A stretch of DNA of 64,000 nucleotides, from assembly GCA_013400975.1 (NCBI GenBank), contig WBMZ01012766.1, forward strand, positions 80,364 through 144,363, written 5' to 3'. The stretch's first letter is position 1. Every line of letters begins with the position of its first letter. A model generated the notes under the pieces. The model was not told where the DNA came from, did no database searches, and was given only the letters and a program-made list of their open reading frames with translations. The position numbers and the translations under genes were made by a program. Positions 27,601-40,410 of the stretch are shown in pieces. Source of the stretch: Atrichornis clamosus. Lineage: Eukaryota > Chordata > Aves > Passeriformes > Menuridae.

Positions 27601-29830
27601 CCCCATACAGCTGAGTATCAGAATAAAGTAGTCAGAACCAACATACTCAGTATTTAGAGTTGATCAGCTGTGATTTCAATTCCCCTTTGAGATACTCTCT
27701 AAATCATTGAAGACTGCTAGCTGTAATTCTAGGTAACAAGTGTCAAGGACAGAAAGATGGTTAGAAAATTGACCTCTCTCTTCATATTATTAGAAATATA
27801 ATTTATGCATATAGTAAAATTCCTCTGTTGACTTGGGATTGTTACTGGTGTCTTCCCACTTTCTGTCATCAGCATGGAAAATTAGAAGTTCCCCTGGTCT
27901 GAATCTCCAGAAGTAAAAGAGACTTCATTATATTCTCTGGGTACTTCCAGTAGATGATGATGTTGTAATGCTAATACCAGACACAGATCTAACAGGTTTG
28001 GTGTACACAGAGCACATTTATGAAAGATTACTTGCTGGTCTGCATGGACTTTGAGCTGATAGAATACTGAGGGAGGTCAAATAGCTTTCACTAAACCATA
28101 CATCACATAATTACAGTGCTGATCCTATTCCTGTGCTGAAAAGTAATTGCTGGCAGGAGAAACTGATGCCACTAAGAGTAATATTGAAGACTTAGTATCT
28201 CAGTTCTCACCACCTCCTTCAGTTATTTGAACTGTCAATTTTGCTGAGTAAACCCAAAAGAAATTGGTGATAATAATGGGCTGTGGTAGATTTTCTTCTT
28301 GAGATAATTACTCTGTCATTTTTACATTATCTTTCTCTCCTTCTTCCCTCCCACCCCAAATGTTTCAGTATTTGGGAAAGCACCAGGGAGTAAGTAATAT
28401 AAGCTTAAGATTTTTAGGAAGGCATAAACAATACATAAAACCAGAAAGAAAGTATAAATTTATTTCTAAATATATTCCATACATACAAATATACTAGTAT
28501 TTATAGATGGAAATATGTTATGCATTATGTCTACTATGTTAAAAATGCTTTGCTCATCCATAGAAGATTGAATCATAGTACTCATCTTCCTTTACATTAA
28601 TAAACTATAGCCTCATGCTATTATTTCTGTACATCAACCAACTAAACCTGGGGTTTATGCCTGCAGACAAGAAAAGGGAATTTTCTGCTGGAAATTAGCA
28701 CAAATAGGTGCATTCCGAAGTCTAGACTCTGAAGCAGATGGACCTTGCATTTGGAAGATTCACAAATAAAATTAATCTAAGGCTATGTATGTTTGCAGAA
28801 TGGGGCTTCTGGAGGCTCTTCCTAGATGAAGTATTTATGGTTTCTTTCATTTTTCAGGGAAAAAAAGGATTTAGAATTCAGAATCAATCCTAAAAACATC
28901 CTTTGTGAATCTGTGTTGTGTTATAGTACACACAGACAGAGAGGTGGATGTGCATGTAAACTTTTAAAGAGATAAATGATTTTAGCATCTATAGATATGC
29001 ATTAAAATATAATGGTACATGTTGATCATCTGTATAATAATGAATGTTTCATTTGGCATGATGGACCCCATTTCTGACATCACAATTTAGTTTTAATTCT
29101 AATAATGTCACCTACTTCAGCTGAGTTTTCCCAATATGTGCAAATGCTAAAGCAAAATAATACCCCATATGCCCATTTTGAGGTATTGCACATTTTCCAT
29201 GTTAAAGGGAAAAGGTCTTACCAGAAAATATTTCTCTTCTCATACTTCTTCATTTTTAAAAATTCTAAGTTAGTTAGACTAAATATCTAAATTAGTTATA
29301 TCTATAGTTTTCTCCACTAAACATCAAATTTTACATCACAGTCAAAGAACTTTTTCTCCCAGGTTGGGAATAACCTACTTAGAGAAGAATTTGGACCTAA
29401 TAAAATGTTACAATGTCAAAATAGAATGTGAACGCAAATAAACCTTTTAGGTATCAATTCACAGCTGAGCCCACTTAAATGTCACAATGCAGACTCAGCA
29501 GTGGCTGTGCATGTCTTTGGGGACGACACCCACACTGTCAAGTCACAACAAAGCGTTCTTGAAGTAACTCTATGGAGACTACATTAAGTTGTCAAACGAA
29601 ACAGATGCCAGCACAGATTATATTGCCTCTGAAAGACAAATAAAAAGAAATTAAACACAAAGACTCTGATCTTCAATCAAAGTGTACAAGTGCATAGAGT
29701 GCCACCCGGCTTGTTTTTTTTTTTCTTTAAAATCATCTCGTTTGGGTTTTGAAGAGATAGAAGCACTGTTCCTTTCCCTGTGATATTTTCTGTATTTTTT
29801 TTAAAGTTACTGCAGGTTATATTGACCTGC
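24677..29830. other. Non-coding stretch
   Basis: The stretch is mostly AT-rich. A GC-richer patch at about 26990-27340 holds a plus-strand frame of 94 codons (26965-27249) and an overlapping minus-strand one, neither recognised. A T/G-rich tract lies near 27573-27600. No RNA gene or nameable repeat is seen. Confidence 0.55.
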
Positions 29831-29850
29831 TAAGTAATAATTATTACTTA
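29831..29850. repeat. 20-bp perfect palindrome
   Basis: TAAGTAATAATTATTACTTA reads the same on both strands. It is followed at once by a second TTAATTATTATTAAT-like tract, so the region can fold as an AT-only cruciform or hairpin. I see no gene or terminator context that would give it a role. Confidence 0.85.
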
Positions 29851-32135
29851 TTAATTATTATTAATGAAAAGAGTTCTTAGTACCATTGTTGTTTTTTTAT
29901 TGTTTCAGTGTAATATCTATTTTTTAGAAACTGCTCAATGGACCGTACCAGCACTATCATTTTACCAACTGAAATTATAAGCAATCGATAGCACAGAATT
30001 ACACATTACCATTCTCAAAACAACGTGTTAGTTTCAACTGTGTTATAGCTTCACAATTACCAAAACATCAAAGGAGTTCACCTGCTGCCAGATTTTCACT
30101 GCAAAGCTAACCATTCTGGTAAAACAGTTCCTGTTCGAATCCCTGAGAATAAGACAGGGGCATTTTTTGTAATAAAATATCACAGTAATACTTAAAATTA
30201 GTATTTTTTCATATGGGTTAATATAAGGATTTTATGTAGATGTTTACATTTTAATATTTTGTCAGCTAATAAGGAGGTTAATGTTTTCATAGCTTTTTGT
30301 GTCAGCTTTAAAGAAAGCTCTCACAGCTCTCCTCATTGGGCGAGCAGTTTTCTTCAGTGACACCTATGACATGCTTGGGTGGATTTTGTCAGCCACTTGC
30401 ACTACAAAGTTCACTCCAGAAGAGTAACTTGGTTGTCTGAGCTCTACCACCGAACCCCACAGATTTCTCAGCAGCACTGACTCTGTTCTTGGTGGGCTTA
30501 ACTCATGTCCTTACTTTCCCCGAGGCAGACAACCTTAACTGAAGCCATGCTATTGCTATCAGAATGGACTCCCCTCCACAGAGTAATTTTAAGGATTTGC
30601 TGCCTGCTCTAAAAGGACCCTGCAAATTTCCTGGCTGCCCTTCTTTCAAGACAAGGCCAAACTGTACACACACATTCTGTTTCCCCTCTGAAATGTATCA
30701 CACATGTTACTTTCACGCTTTCTTTGCATCCCAGAATCAGTTGTGAGTTTTATCTGGCTGCGTTTTTGCAAAGCTATGTCTCAGCCACAGTCCTAAACTT
30801 TTGCTCAACCTTTATGCTGAAGAACTTAATGGAAATGAAAACCATAACATGTCAAATTCAATAAATTTAATAGTTTTTTTGAGGGTTTCTTTGTGGTATG
30901 TAATCAGTAATTCTCAAAAAATGATGGTGTAATAATACTGTATTGAGAAAGTAATTTGAGTGTAAAGTAATCTAGCAGGATTTATCAATTTGGATGCAGT
31001 GTCACACATCTGTAACAATTTTAGGTTCTGAACAGACTCTGCCTAACACAACTAACACAGTTTTTGCACAATGCTAAAACACAGGTGCCGTGGATATGAC
31101 AATGTCTGTGTTTCAGTGGGCTCTGTGTTTTCCATAACAAAAAATACTTTTCTCCATTCTTTTTCTTCCTCCACAAATGTTACCCAAAATTTAGGCTGTT
31201 TTCCTCTTCCCTGGTACAGTAAGCTCAGTTTGATCTCCTGAGGTTTTTCATCCCCTCCATTACTTTGGCAGATTGATATGGAAATTTTGTTCCTCTTATG
31301 CCTATTTAGTTTGTTTTCCTTTTACCCCATAATTTGCCAAGTAACAGGAGGCTTCTTAAACACCTCCTAAGGGCTTTGCTACTTTACAAAGAGCGTTTTG
31401 CTTTCACTGGTTTGTAATCACAACAAAGTATTTTGGCCATGCTGCCATTTTCATTTTCTGGCCAATTTGTTTCACATACGTTCTCAGACCTTTAGAATGT
31501 TAAATAATTGTTATCGGAAGCATCAGTTAAATTCAATTCAGTTGATCTCCGCCATGCTATGACTAATGTCAAGGAAAAAGGATTTTTTTGTTTTTGTTTT
31601 CTAATTGACATCAACAATATGCAAGTTTGGCCAATGGTATTTGACTCTCTAAAATCTAAACTTTTCCATTTGTTCAGAGTCCAATATTTCTAATGTCTGG
31701 GTGATTCTCAGTAACTTCTGATCCATCTGCAGCCATCAGTCCTATGAGAATTCAGCACCTGTTTCAGTCCTCACTGCCAAGCCTTCTACATTTAGAAATG
31801 TTATCTAAAAGTATTTTACTTTAGGCCACTCAAGGTCCACATCACAAAATTCGAAATGTCTTCACTACGTGAAAAAGGCTTTGATCTTCCATTTGTCATT
31901 TTGATTTTAACTCAATTAGAAAAGAAGAAAGTTTGCAGCAACCTTCAGTTCTGGTGTCATTAGTCAAGAGGCCCCTGCAAAAAGAATAAATTTTCCACTG
32001 TTTGAGTTACAAGTTTTTCTCTAGAGACCAATAAAATTTTCCTTTTGAAACTTTCTACTTTCTTCAGGAATACATCTGGGAAACAGACAATATACAAATT
32101 TTGCCTACATTGCAAAAATATGTTCTCATTTGTAA
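29851..32135. other. AT-rich non-coding stretch
   Basis: No gene is recognised. About 30290-30760 is less AT-rich, with a plus-strand frame of 60 codons (30564-30746) that resembles nothing known. A T-rich tract lies near 31579-31602. Confidence 0.55.
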
Positions 32136-32166
32136 GTGTATATACATATATATATATACACATATA
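32136..32166. repeat. TA/CA microsatellite with self-complementary ends
   Basis: This is a run of TATA units flanked by GTGTATATA on the left and TATATACAC on the right, so the ends can pair. It is low-complexity sequence. Confidence 0.75.
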
Positions 32167-33625
32167 AAAATCTTAATGCTGGACAAAGAGAAAATCTTAA
32201 TAATTAAACATGTGTTAAGAGCTCACTTGCTTTCACTATATTCCTAACCCGAAACCTTGTTAAACTGAGGCAGCTGGGTGATGATATCTATTGTTGAACA
32301 TGTTCAGCAAAAACGTTTCTTCCACATTAGACAATGTAGTGATAACAGCATAATTAGCCCTTGACATTGCCACAGCACAACAATGAAATCCACAGTCAGA
32401 TCAATTTTGTTAATTCTGTAGTTTGCAAGTCAAAATTTAGGGTGGGAAAGTTGCTGCTGTACACATAGCCTACAAGATACTCTAATAATATAAATATTAA
32501 ATGAAAATACCTGCAGAGTTGATTATGTTAAAATGAACTTTTCAGGAGGATCCGAAGAAGGAGAACATGAAAGTACACACACACAAACCCTTTTGTTGTA
32601 AAAGATTGTCAGAAGACAGCAAATACTTTCAGAAAGCACATTTGTGATATTTATAAACCTCTGATATTTAATTCTTTTAAGAATAAGCACGTAGTCCTGT
32701 GTTCTTTCACTTTGGTACCACACAATAGGTCCATGTGTGGCTACTCCAGGTGAGAGCCTTTTGATCTGACTTCCACCCTGCTCCTTGTACTTTGGAGGGA
32801 GAAATAGGAGGAAGGACGGGTTATGTTTGCAATGCACAAGCATTCTTTCTGCTAAAATATCATTACTATGAGTAATGTGTTGTATGGGTGTTTCAACATG
32901 ATTTCAATAAAATTATATATTTTAAACATTCCTATCAGTTCTTTCTAATTATTTATAGCTACAGCACACATATTGCATAATTCATGTTCAAATCATTTGC
33001 TGATGTAGCAAAGAGTTGCTCTTTATAGCAATTGTTTAAAAGAACAAAATGAGGGTATTTAAGTGGCTAATCATACAGTTTGTCTGAGAAAATATGAGCA
33101 TTTAAATGACATGCTGATAAACTGATCAGAAATGAGTGCTGGCAGCTACTAAAAATATAAAACAAAAGATGGTGTTTCTGCATCTGTTGTGTTATTCAAA
33201 TAATAATTGCATTTTAAACCACTTTCTTTTATATTCCTTTATTAAAAAGAACCAATTATGGGAAGAATGGGAACCAAAATTCCTATAATAAAAACCACAT
33301 CTTACAGTGTGAATGATAAAACGTTGGTTTTGTACAAATGATTTAGTCTAAGAGTTTCCTAGGAGGAAGAAAAAATATCAAATATTTTTTGAAAGAGTGA
33401 AGAAAATGTACCTTTTCAAAGTGAATTGTATTCCAGCCATGGTATAGCAACCAAATTATTCTAAATGGATCAAATGAGACAAAACAAACTGCAAAACTAG
33501 GAACAATTGGCTGAGTTTCTTTACTGCTTATGTTTCTCAGAATTAAAAACTCAGGTACAGGATTTTACTTGAACACATTTACAGTATCTTAAAACTGAGT
33601 CTCCTCTCTTTTGACTTCTCTTTAG
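32167..33625. other. AT-rich non-coding stretch
   Basis: A minus-strand frame of 106 codons (32523-32843) is present but unlike any family I know. Nothing else is seen. Confidence 0.55.
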
Positions 33626-33712
33626 GAAGACCTGATGAAAATGTACCAGCTTTCTGTGAAAAGCACACAAATGGTCACCAAATTAGGTTTCAATATGTTA
33701 AGAGAAATTTGA
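33626..33712 (+). other. Exon-like segment after a strong acceptor tract
   Basis: A long pyrimidine run (CTCCTCTCTTTTGACTTCTC) ends with TTTAG at 33625. Two of the three frames that follow are open. One begins EDLMKMYQLSVKSTQ and ends at a stop at 33710-33712. The other begins RPDENVPAFCEKH and runs to a stop near 33751. No good donor is seen, so this would be a last exon or, more likely, a decoy acceptor in an intron. I do not recognise either peptide. Confidence 0.12.
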
Positions 33713-34283
33713 ATTTAAAAAAATCCTCTAAATGTCTATGATAGAGTATAATTATTTCTACGCTTTGCAGGCAAGTGCCATAGTTCCCAGGAAGTAACAC
33801 TGTAAGGTTGTTTCTAGCCATGAACGTGATCAATCCAAAGGAGCTACTCCAAAATTTGACTCTACTACTGGGTGAATATCTCGTAATAGCTACAAAAAAA
33901 ATCAGGGCAGGTTTGCAACTGATTTGTAGGTAGGGGAAAAGGGCTGAATTGGCAGTGCTTGTCTAACTTGGTTGTAGCAGCCATTAAAGTCTAAATAATT
34001 CACAATGACTCTGTGGTCAGACCCCTAAGGCACGGAAAAAGAGTGTGTCAGAAAATGTCCAAGCTCTTCTGAAAGACTTGCAGTATTTCATTCCCCTCTT
34101 TCAAAATGTAAAAGGTTACTTACAAAGAAGGAGGACAGACCACAAAAATAAAAGTTTTGTATATTAAAATAGTTTTATTCTCATATAGTTCTGTGTTGGC
34201 CACCTAACATATTTGGTCTCTCACCTAACCAATGAGAGCCTGTCTTGGCAAATTATTGATGTCTCTTTTCTCTTTCTCCCTAG

Positions 34284-34421
34284 ATCTTCAGCTGGAGACT
34301 AGAGAGCTTCCTGTTAGACTCCATGCCTAGTCAAACCATGGAACTTCCTGTGGGGAAGATGTTTGGCGAAGCTCTTCTGCAAGCTGAATCAATTCCAACT
34401 CGAGAAGAGAAAGAATTTCAG
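34284..34421 (+). other. Exon-like open segment after a strong acceptor tract
   Basis: The tract TCTCTTTTCTCTTTCTCCCTAG ends at 34283. The reading frame that begins there is open for 113 codons, to the stop at 34623-34625. The first 46 codons have a mixed, exon-like composition (for example GKMFGEALLQAESIPTREEK). After a possible but weak donor, CAG|GTTGCC at 34422, the composition turns hydrophobic and AT-driven. I do not recognise the peptide. It could be an exon of an unidentified transcript or chance. Confidence 0.15.
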
Positions 34422-37400
34422 GTTGCCAAAATGTTTTTGTTTACGATGGACTTTAATAAATGTCCCTCTAGTATCCATTGGCACTCACCATGGTCATTTA
34501 ACAACGGTTTTTTAAGCATTGAACCCTTCTCTTTCATAAATTTTACAGCTGTTTATTTTTTCTTCCTGTTTGAAATGGATAGAGCACCTTTATCATTAAC
34601 ATGCTGCATGTGTCTCCTTACTTGACTTTTACATTATTGCTCTAGCTATTACTATGCATGCATTATTTATATGGTTGGCTATCAAGGAAAAAAGGCAAGC
34701 AATTTACTTGTCAAAACATATTAGAATGCATGACTTTAAATCAAAGTTGCATGGGTCTGTAAAAAGCTATAATAAATGTTCTTTGGCTAATATGTTAGTG
34801 TCATGCAGTGGGCATGGTCAATGCACTGGCTAAGAAACCTGTAATCACTTTAAAGACTCGTTGAAGAGGAGATAATTTTAGATTATTATGCTTTGCTTTT
34901 AATTGTATGATATTAAGACTTAATTTATGAAGATTATATTATTTGAGTATAAGAAAATTCTAACTTGTGCTTTAATATTACCATCAGACTTAAACAGGTG
35001 TTTGCTCAGTATGAAAATTATAAACATCATGGAGCTTAATTGTCTAAATCTAACCTACATATACAGAACTTTGGACTTAAAAATTACGTCTCCTTTTCTG
35101 CAGAGAGCATTCCTCTGGGTTACAGAAAGTTCCTGCAGTGTCGATGATTTTGTCCTGCAGGACACAGATTTTATGGCTCCCACGGCCTTGTGCTTCTGAT
35201 GTAGCGCACAAACAATTGCTACTGAAATCACTGTACACAATCCTTACACGACAGGTTCCCAAAAAGTTGATGTGAGCCACCTGTTTCTTGCAGAAGGTGA
35301 ATTAGCTCCCTGTGAATTAGATCTAGAAAGAATTTTGATAAAACTAGAATACTTTCCAGCTCCCCACTGCCCTTGTCACAAAGAGAAACTCATACACCTT
35401 AAATATAACTGGTGTTTAGCTAGCACTGTGAAAATTTCTAACAATTAAATTCACTGGCCAAACTGAAAACAAGTTGAGCTAAAAAAGACATTTAACCTGT
35501 CTCGGCAAACAAAACCTGGAAAACAACCGAGGGTCAAAAATCTAGAACAAAAATTTTAAAGTTAGATCCAGGCAAATCTTACAAACAAAATGTTCCCAGT
35601 TAGAAAATAAACTATAATTCTGAATATGTTTAAATTAAATATTAATCTCTTCTTACCTCATTTTAGGGACATAGCTGTTTGCTGGCTTCAGGAAAGTCAG
35701 TAGTACGTTTCCTCAACTTGAAATAACATTTTGGGTCAAGTAAACATTTCTGGTCTATTCAAACTTTCAAACTGCAGTCACAAAGGTGTAATGAAAGTTT
35801 ATCACCCTTGCAGACATGCTTATAAACACAAACTCTACCTTTGTATCATTGTCCATCATACCAAAAAGGTTTTTTTCATTTCCTTCCCCATAATTTCTTC
35901 ACAAACCATCTTGAAATTAAGGAAATGATGGGGATCTTAGGTGAACTTTGAAATAATTATTAAAGTTATCCAGCAGTAATATTGTAGACTCTGGGGAAAA
36001 TCCGAGTTAATTATGTTCTTCATAAGGAGAAGGCAGAAATGTGCTGTGGTAATGTCCAGTTTTATTAAGACACCATGGCTTATTCAAAGTAGCTGGAAAA
36101 CACTGTGGTTGGACAATTAATGTTATATTATTTTCTTTTCCTGCTGGTGTGGTGAATTGCCCAAGTGTTCAGCAAAGCAAAGGTTGTTTTGTATTCTCAG
36201 AGAGGAGACTGGTCCGTTCTGGATATGCACCACTATTAAATTCTGAATAAGAAATCCTAGTTGAAAAAATCTGACGATGTAAGCTTACCTATATCTAGGT
36301 GAAAAACAGTTGCAGGCTGAGTCCTGATGTCAAGGAAAGCTCAGCATTATCCAAGATTTTCTTGTACTTTGCACTGTCTGAGCAGTGTGGAGGTCTCTGC
36401 CTTACAGAGCTTGCAGTTGGAGTATTATGCAGTGGGCAATAGTGTGTGACTTCCTAAAAGTTATGTTCTAGCTTGAGTGAGATTAATCAGCTTTATACTT
36501 GAGGTGATAGCTGAAAATTTTTGACCTGTGTTATTACCTGACAGTGGGTCAGATTACCCTAATTTATGTACAGGCTGTGGCCATAAGATTATTTTTTTTC
36601 ATATGGTGAAATACCTTTTATTTTGTCTGTCCTCAGCTTCAATCTGCTTCAACATTTAAATGAGATCACCTTCAAATTTGTTGTGGAAAAAAAAAAATTT
36701 AAATTAGTCTTTTTCACATTGTTATTTATGATTTCACAAGAAGGAAAAGCACATTTTCACCTGGGGGAAATATGCCATTTTTAGAAGGTCAATTTGTCAG
36801 ATTGTAGAAGGTGTTAAAAGAGGCAGCAATTATTAAGGTTCTGCAGGAGGAATCAGGAAAAATAATTTCTATAATATGATTTGTCTAAGGTTGCTTTAAA
36901 AAAATATACAGATTTGCTAAAGCGAATCTATTAGTTATGTTTCCCACATGAAAAGAACAAGACAATCCTGAGTTAGCTGTTTAAAAAGGCTATAAAAAGA
37001 TGGTGTTTGATATATTGAAATTATATTTGAAAGAGGAAAAAATGCTTACAAAGAAAAAAACTGCAAGGTTTTACAGGGGTTTATTGTAACGAGATTGATG
37101 GACATTTGTGGGCATATGTAAAAAGGTTTAGTCAGTGCTCCACTGAAAACAACATTGGAGATAAGAAAAATGCCATATTCCTGCTGTTACAGAGTGCAAG
37201 ACACATGAAGGCTGGTTGGAATTTCCGTCTCTTCGTAAACCTGATAAAGTCAAGAAATTATTCCAGACAATAACTAAATGCCAACCATATCTTGTAAGTG
37301 GATTATTATGCTTTAAACTGATTGGGGAGTTTGAGAGAAAAAAAGAAAAAAAGCAGTGTATAGAGTGCAGAGTTTATTTCAGATATAATGGAGAATGCTC

Positions 37401-38146
37401 TGGAGCTTTATGACCTGACTGACTGCTGGAAAAACACCTAGAAGATAAGATGGTGTGTTGGATGATAGACTCATCCACAAGTTGTGGAAGTGATAGGTAT
37501 TTTCTCTGGTCTGTGGATCTGTGATCAGATGTTATGACTAACCAAGAGTAGATGCCGACTCTACCATGAACTGAGTTATTCCTCAGACTGTTGACTGGAT
37601 CTCTAGTGACTGTAAAGTCACCTGTACTGGTCTCTGGTTGTAAATATCTAGAGAGGTCCATAGCTGCAGCTTTTCTAAGACGATAAATTTCCACGTAACC
37701 CTAGTCATAGTGCAGCATGAACTGATAATTGCCAGAAGCTCAGAGAGACTCAGAAAAATTAATACAGGGAGGCTCTAGGACAAGCCAACCTTGGATTTTG
37801 CAACTGGGTTCTGCCCTAGTGAATGCTATTGACTTGATAGGATGGAATTTCATATTCCACTTAGCAGGGAGTGACCATTATTCACTCAGGAGGTGGGCGA
37901 TGTGATGCTGAGATCTATGCTGAGGTGAGGAAAGAGCCAGCTGAGGTTTCTAACACACATAGCTGGCCAGCACTAGAGACAGAAATAGAACTAAAATCTC
38001 TTGCCTCCAAGACAGAGATTTCTTTACAAAAATTCCCTGGTTTCTATTCTGAATTTGTCCTTTCATTTTGCCCTTTATTTTGTAGCCTCCTTCTGGGTTT
38101 TCTTCATTTACTTATTGCTATTTATCAAGATGTTTTATCACAATTC
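34422..38146. other. AT-rich non-coding stretch
   Basis: No gene is recognised. Frames at 37374-37694 (minus, 106 codons) and 34927-35199 (plus) resemble nothing known. On the minus strand, GTAAG-type donors lie near 35656 and 36288, but the segments before them are either closed by stops or too short to support an exon. Confidence 0.55.
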
Positions 38147-38174
38147 TTATATATAGCTTTAAAGCTATATATAA
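38147..38174. repeat. 28-bp perfect palindrome
   Basis: Two 14-base arms (TTATATATAGCTTT and its complement) meet with no spacer between 38160 and 38161. The perfect symmetry with a central AGCTTTAAAGCT core is longer than most chance palindromes in AT-rich DNA. It can extrude as a cruciform or act as a symmetric site for a dimeric protein. No gene or transposon end is next to it. Confidence 0.9.
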
Positions 38175-40300
38175 AATAATCTCCTTCACTAATGCTAAAA
38201 AGATAGTATGATTATATTTAAGGACGAAGTGCATACTGAGACTTCCCAACCTTCCCCTGTGAAAGAAATAGATGATCATGTTTAATGAATCTGTTGACAA
38301 TACAAGAAAGGATCTAGTCTGCCTCAAGCTTTATAAATATACTTTAGCTGGAAGGCTTAGTTATGTAGGATATGACAAACTTAAGCTCTATGATCTTAGC
38401 TAAGAAGAAATCTCTGTGGAAACTGGTTATCTGTCATGGGGCTAACACCAAAAGGGTTCAGAGATTATGGAAAAGCTTTGTGAAAACAATATGCATATGG
38501 GAGGGAGGAGTTCACTCACAGGATTTTTTGTTTTTAATAGTTGAGTATGAGGTGATAAGACTAAGCTAGAGAGACAATAGGATATTTTGCAGAATCAGAA
38601 CTTTTCTAAATATTGCATAATATCTTTCATCCTCTTAATGCAGCTTGGGAGAGCTTCATTAGAAAGATAGATCTTGACCTGAAGGAATTAAGAATCCTGT
38701 ATATTTTCAGTGATATTGTCCTTGGCCTTTTTTATACTTTCCTGAAGGTTAATTATCTGTGGGTCTTTTGTCCTATTTGTATCTTGGAGATTTGAGTAAG
38801 CTAAATGATAAACTGCTTATGTATTACTTTCTTATTTCAGCATTTTAGACTTTTTTTTTATATAAGTCATACAAGAGAAAAGCATTCTGAAGGAGGATTT
38901 GTATACAAATGTGTGTCAATCTTTCAGAATGCCTGATAAGGAGAATGTGAGGGAACAGCATCCTGGGATAGATAACATCTAGTCCATTCTTTGCCCAAAG
39001 CAGGGTCATTTATACCAATAATATTCTTAATAGGCACTTGTACATTTTTAAAAACTCATATGACAGAGGCTCTACAAATGCTTTTGGAAATCTTTTCTGG
39101 TACCTCTCTATAGTTACCAGATTTTTTCCAATTTTCAAAAGACAGATTCACGTTGGAGTTTAACACTGGCAGTAGATGGCAACTGTCCTCAAGTGAACCA
39201 TTCTCAAATCAAGAAAATCTTTAAAGCTTACTCCAGGTAATGGGTGCTTCTTCCAGAAGATTTGCTTATAGTTATGGGATCGATGTGAAAGGTGATAAAG
39301 ATTTGCCTCAGTTTTTCCTTACAGTGACTTCACCAGAGAAAATAAAGATGGATTGCTATCACTTAAAGAGTGGATTTATTAAGCCATAAGCTAGAATATG
39401 TAAAACTGTCAGCAAATGGAAAAGACAGAATAAAAATAAAAAATCCATCATAAAGCAACTTCTCCTGACTGGTGTGTCCAAGGGGGTTTCTTTTTATGAG
39501 CTTTAGTTTTGCTCAAAACAGTGCCTTCTGTGTTCAGCCAGTTCTAGGTGGTGTCTTCTGATGGCTGAGACATTTTTTTTCCTGACAGCCTTGGGACATG
39601 TCAATGTGTTTGTCCCTGAGCTTCTGAAAAGCTCTAGGTTCAGGTTCTGGAGAAAACTTTCTGCTTTTCAGTGCTTCGCTGCCGTGGCTTTATGTCTGCT
39701 ACTTTATTTCTCTGGTTTTGATTTTGTAGACCCCAGGAACAATATTAATTTTTTATAAAGACAAATGATTTTTGACTAAATATCAACTCCTTGAGTCTTT
39801 ATCAAAACTTTGTTCTGCCATGGAGTTTCTTGGTGACCTCCAGCAGTTTGAAGGTAATCAGTTCCATGAGACTGAAGTTTAGCTAAAAGTGAGTTAGAAA
39901 CCTAACAAATTTGTGGATTTAGTAATAACTCTCCCTCTCTCAATGTTATTTAGAATTACATATTCTGTGAGAGAAAATTAATTTTTTACATCCATAGATT
40001 TGTGCTTAAGACAAAAGAATAAATGTTAATTTTGCTGGAAATGCATTCAGTGACGCCTCTGTTAGTCACAGTCGTTCTACTTCTCATATCAAAGTGGAGC
40101 ACATATGCAATAAATCCTTTGTGTTGTCAGCTAATTCACATATGTAGTAACACCCACAAACCTGATAAGCATCTCTTGTTTTGGATACTGAGCAGGAGAC
40201 ATTATCCCTGCATCATCTAAAGGTAGGATCCACCTAATCTAAGATGAACAGTAAAGCTGAGGGAAAGAATGTGACAATAAATTTATTCTATATGTACAAA
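38175..40300. other. AT-rich non-coding stretch
   Basis: I see no gene, RNA gene or nameable repeat. Only short unrecognised frames are present. Confidence 0.6.
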
Positions 40301-40410
40301 TAGAATCAAAGAGCCACAGATTACCCTGTGTTGGAAGGGACCCACATGGGTCATTGAAGTCCAACTTCTGGGACAGGACAGCCCCAAGAATCCCAGATGT
40401 GTCTGGCACA
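40301..40410 (-). mobile_element. CR1 LINE 3'-end stub
   Basis: TAGAATCAAAGAGCCACAGA followed by GTTGGAAGGGACCCACATGG and GTCCAACTTCTGGGACAGGA matches the complement of a CR1 3' end, so the element points to the minus strand. Only about 110 bp remain, which is usual for CR1 because most copies are truncated at the 5' end during insertion. It carries no coding sequence. Confidence 0.8.

Noticed and set aside
35656..35720. Minus-strand exon-like segment before a GTAAGA donor
   Set aside because: Every frame contains a stop and the acceptor is weak.
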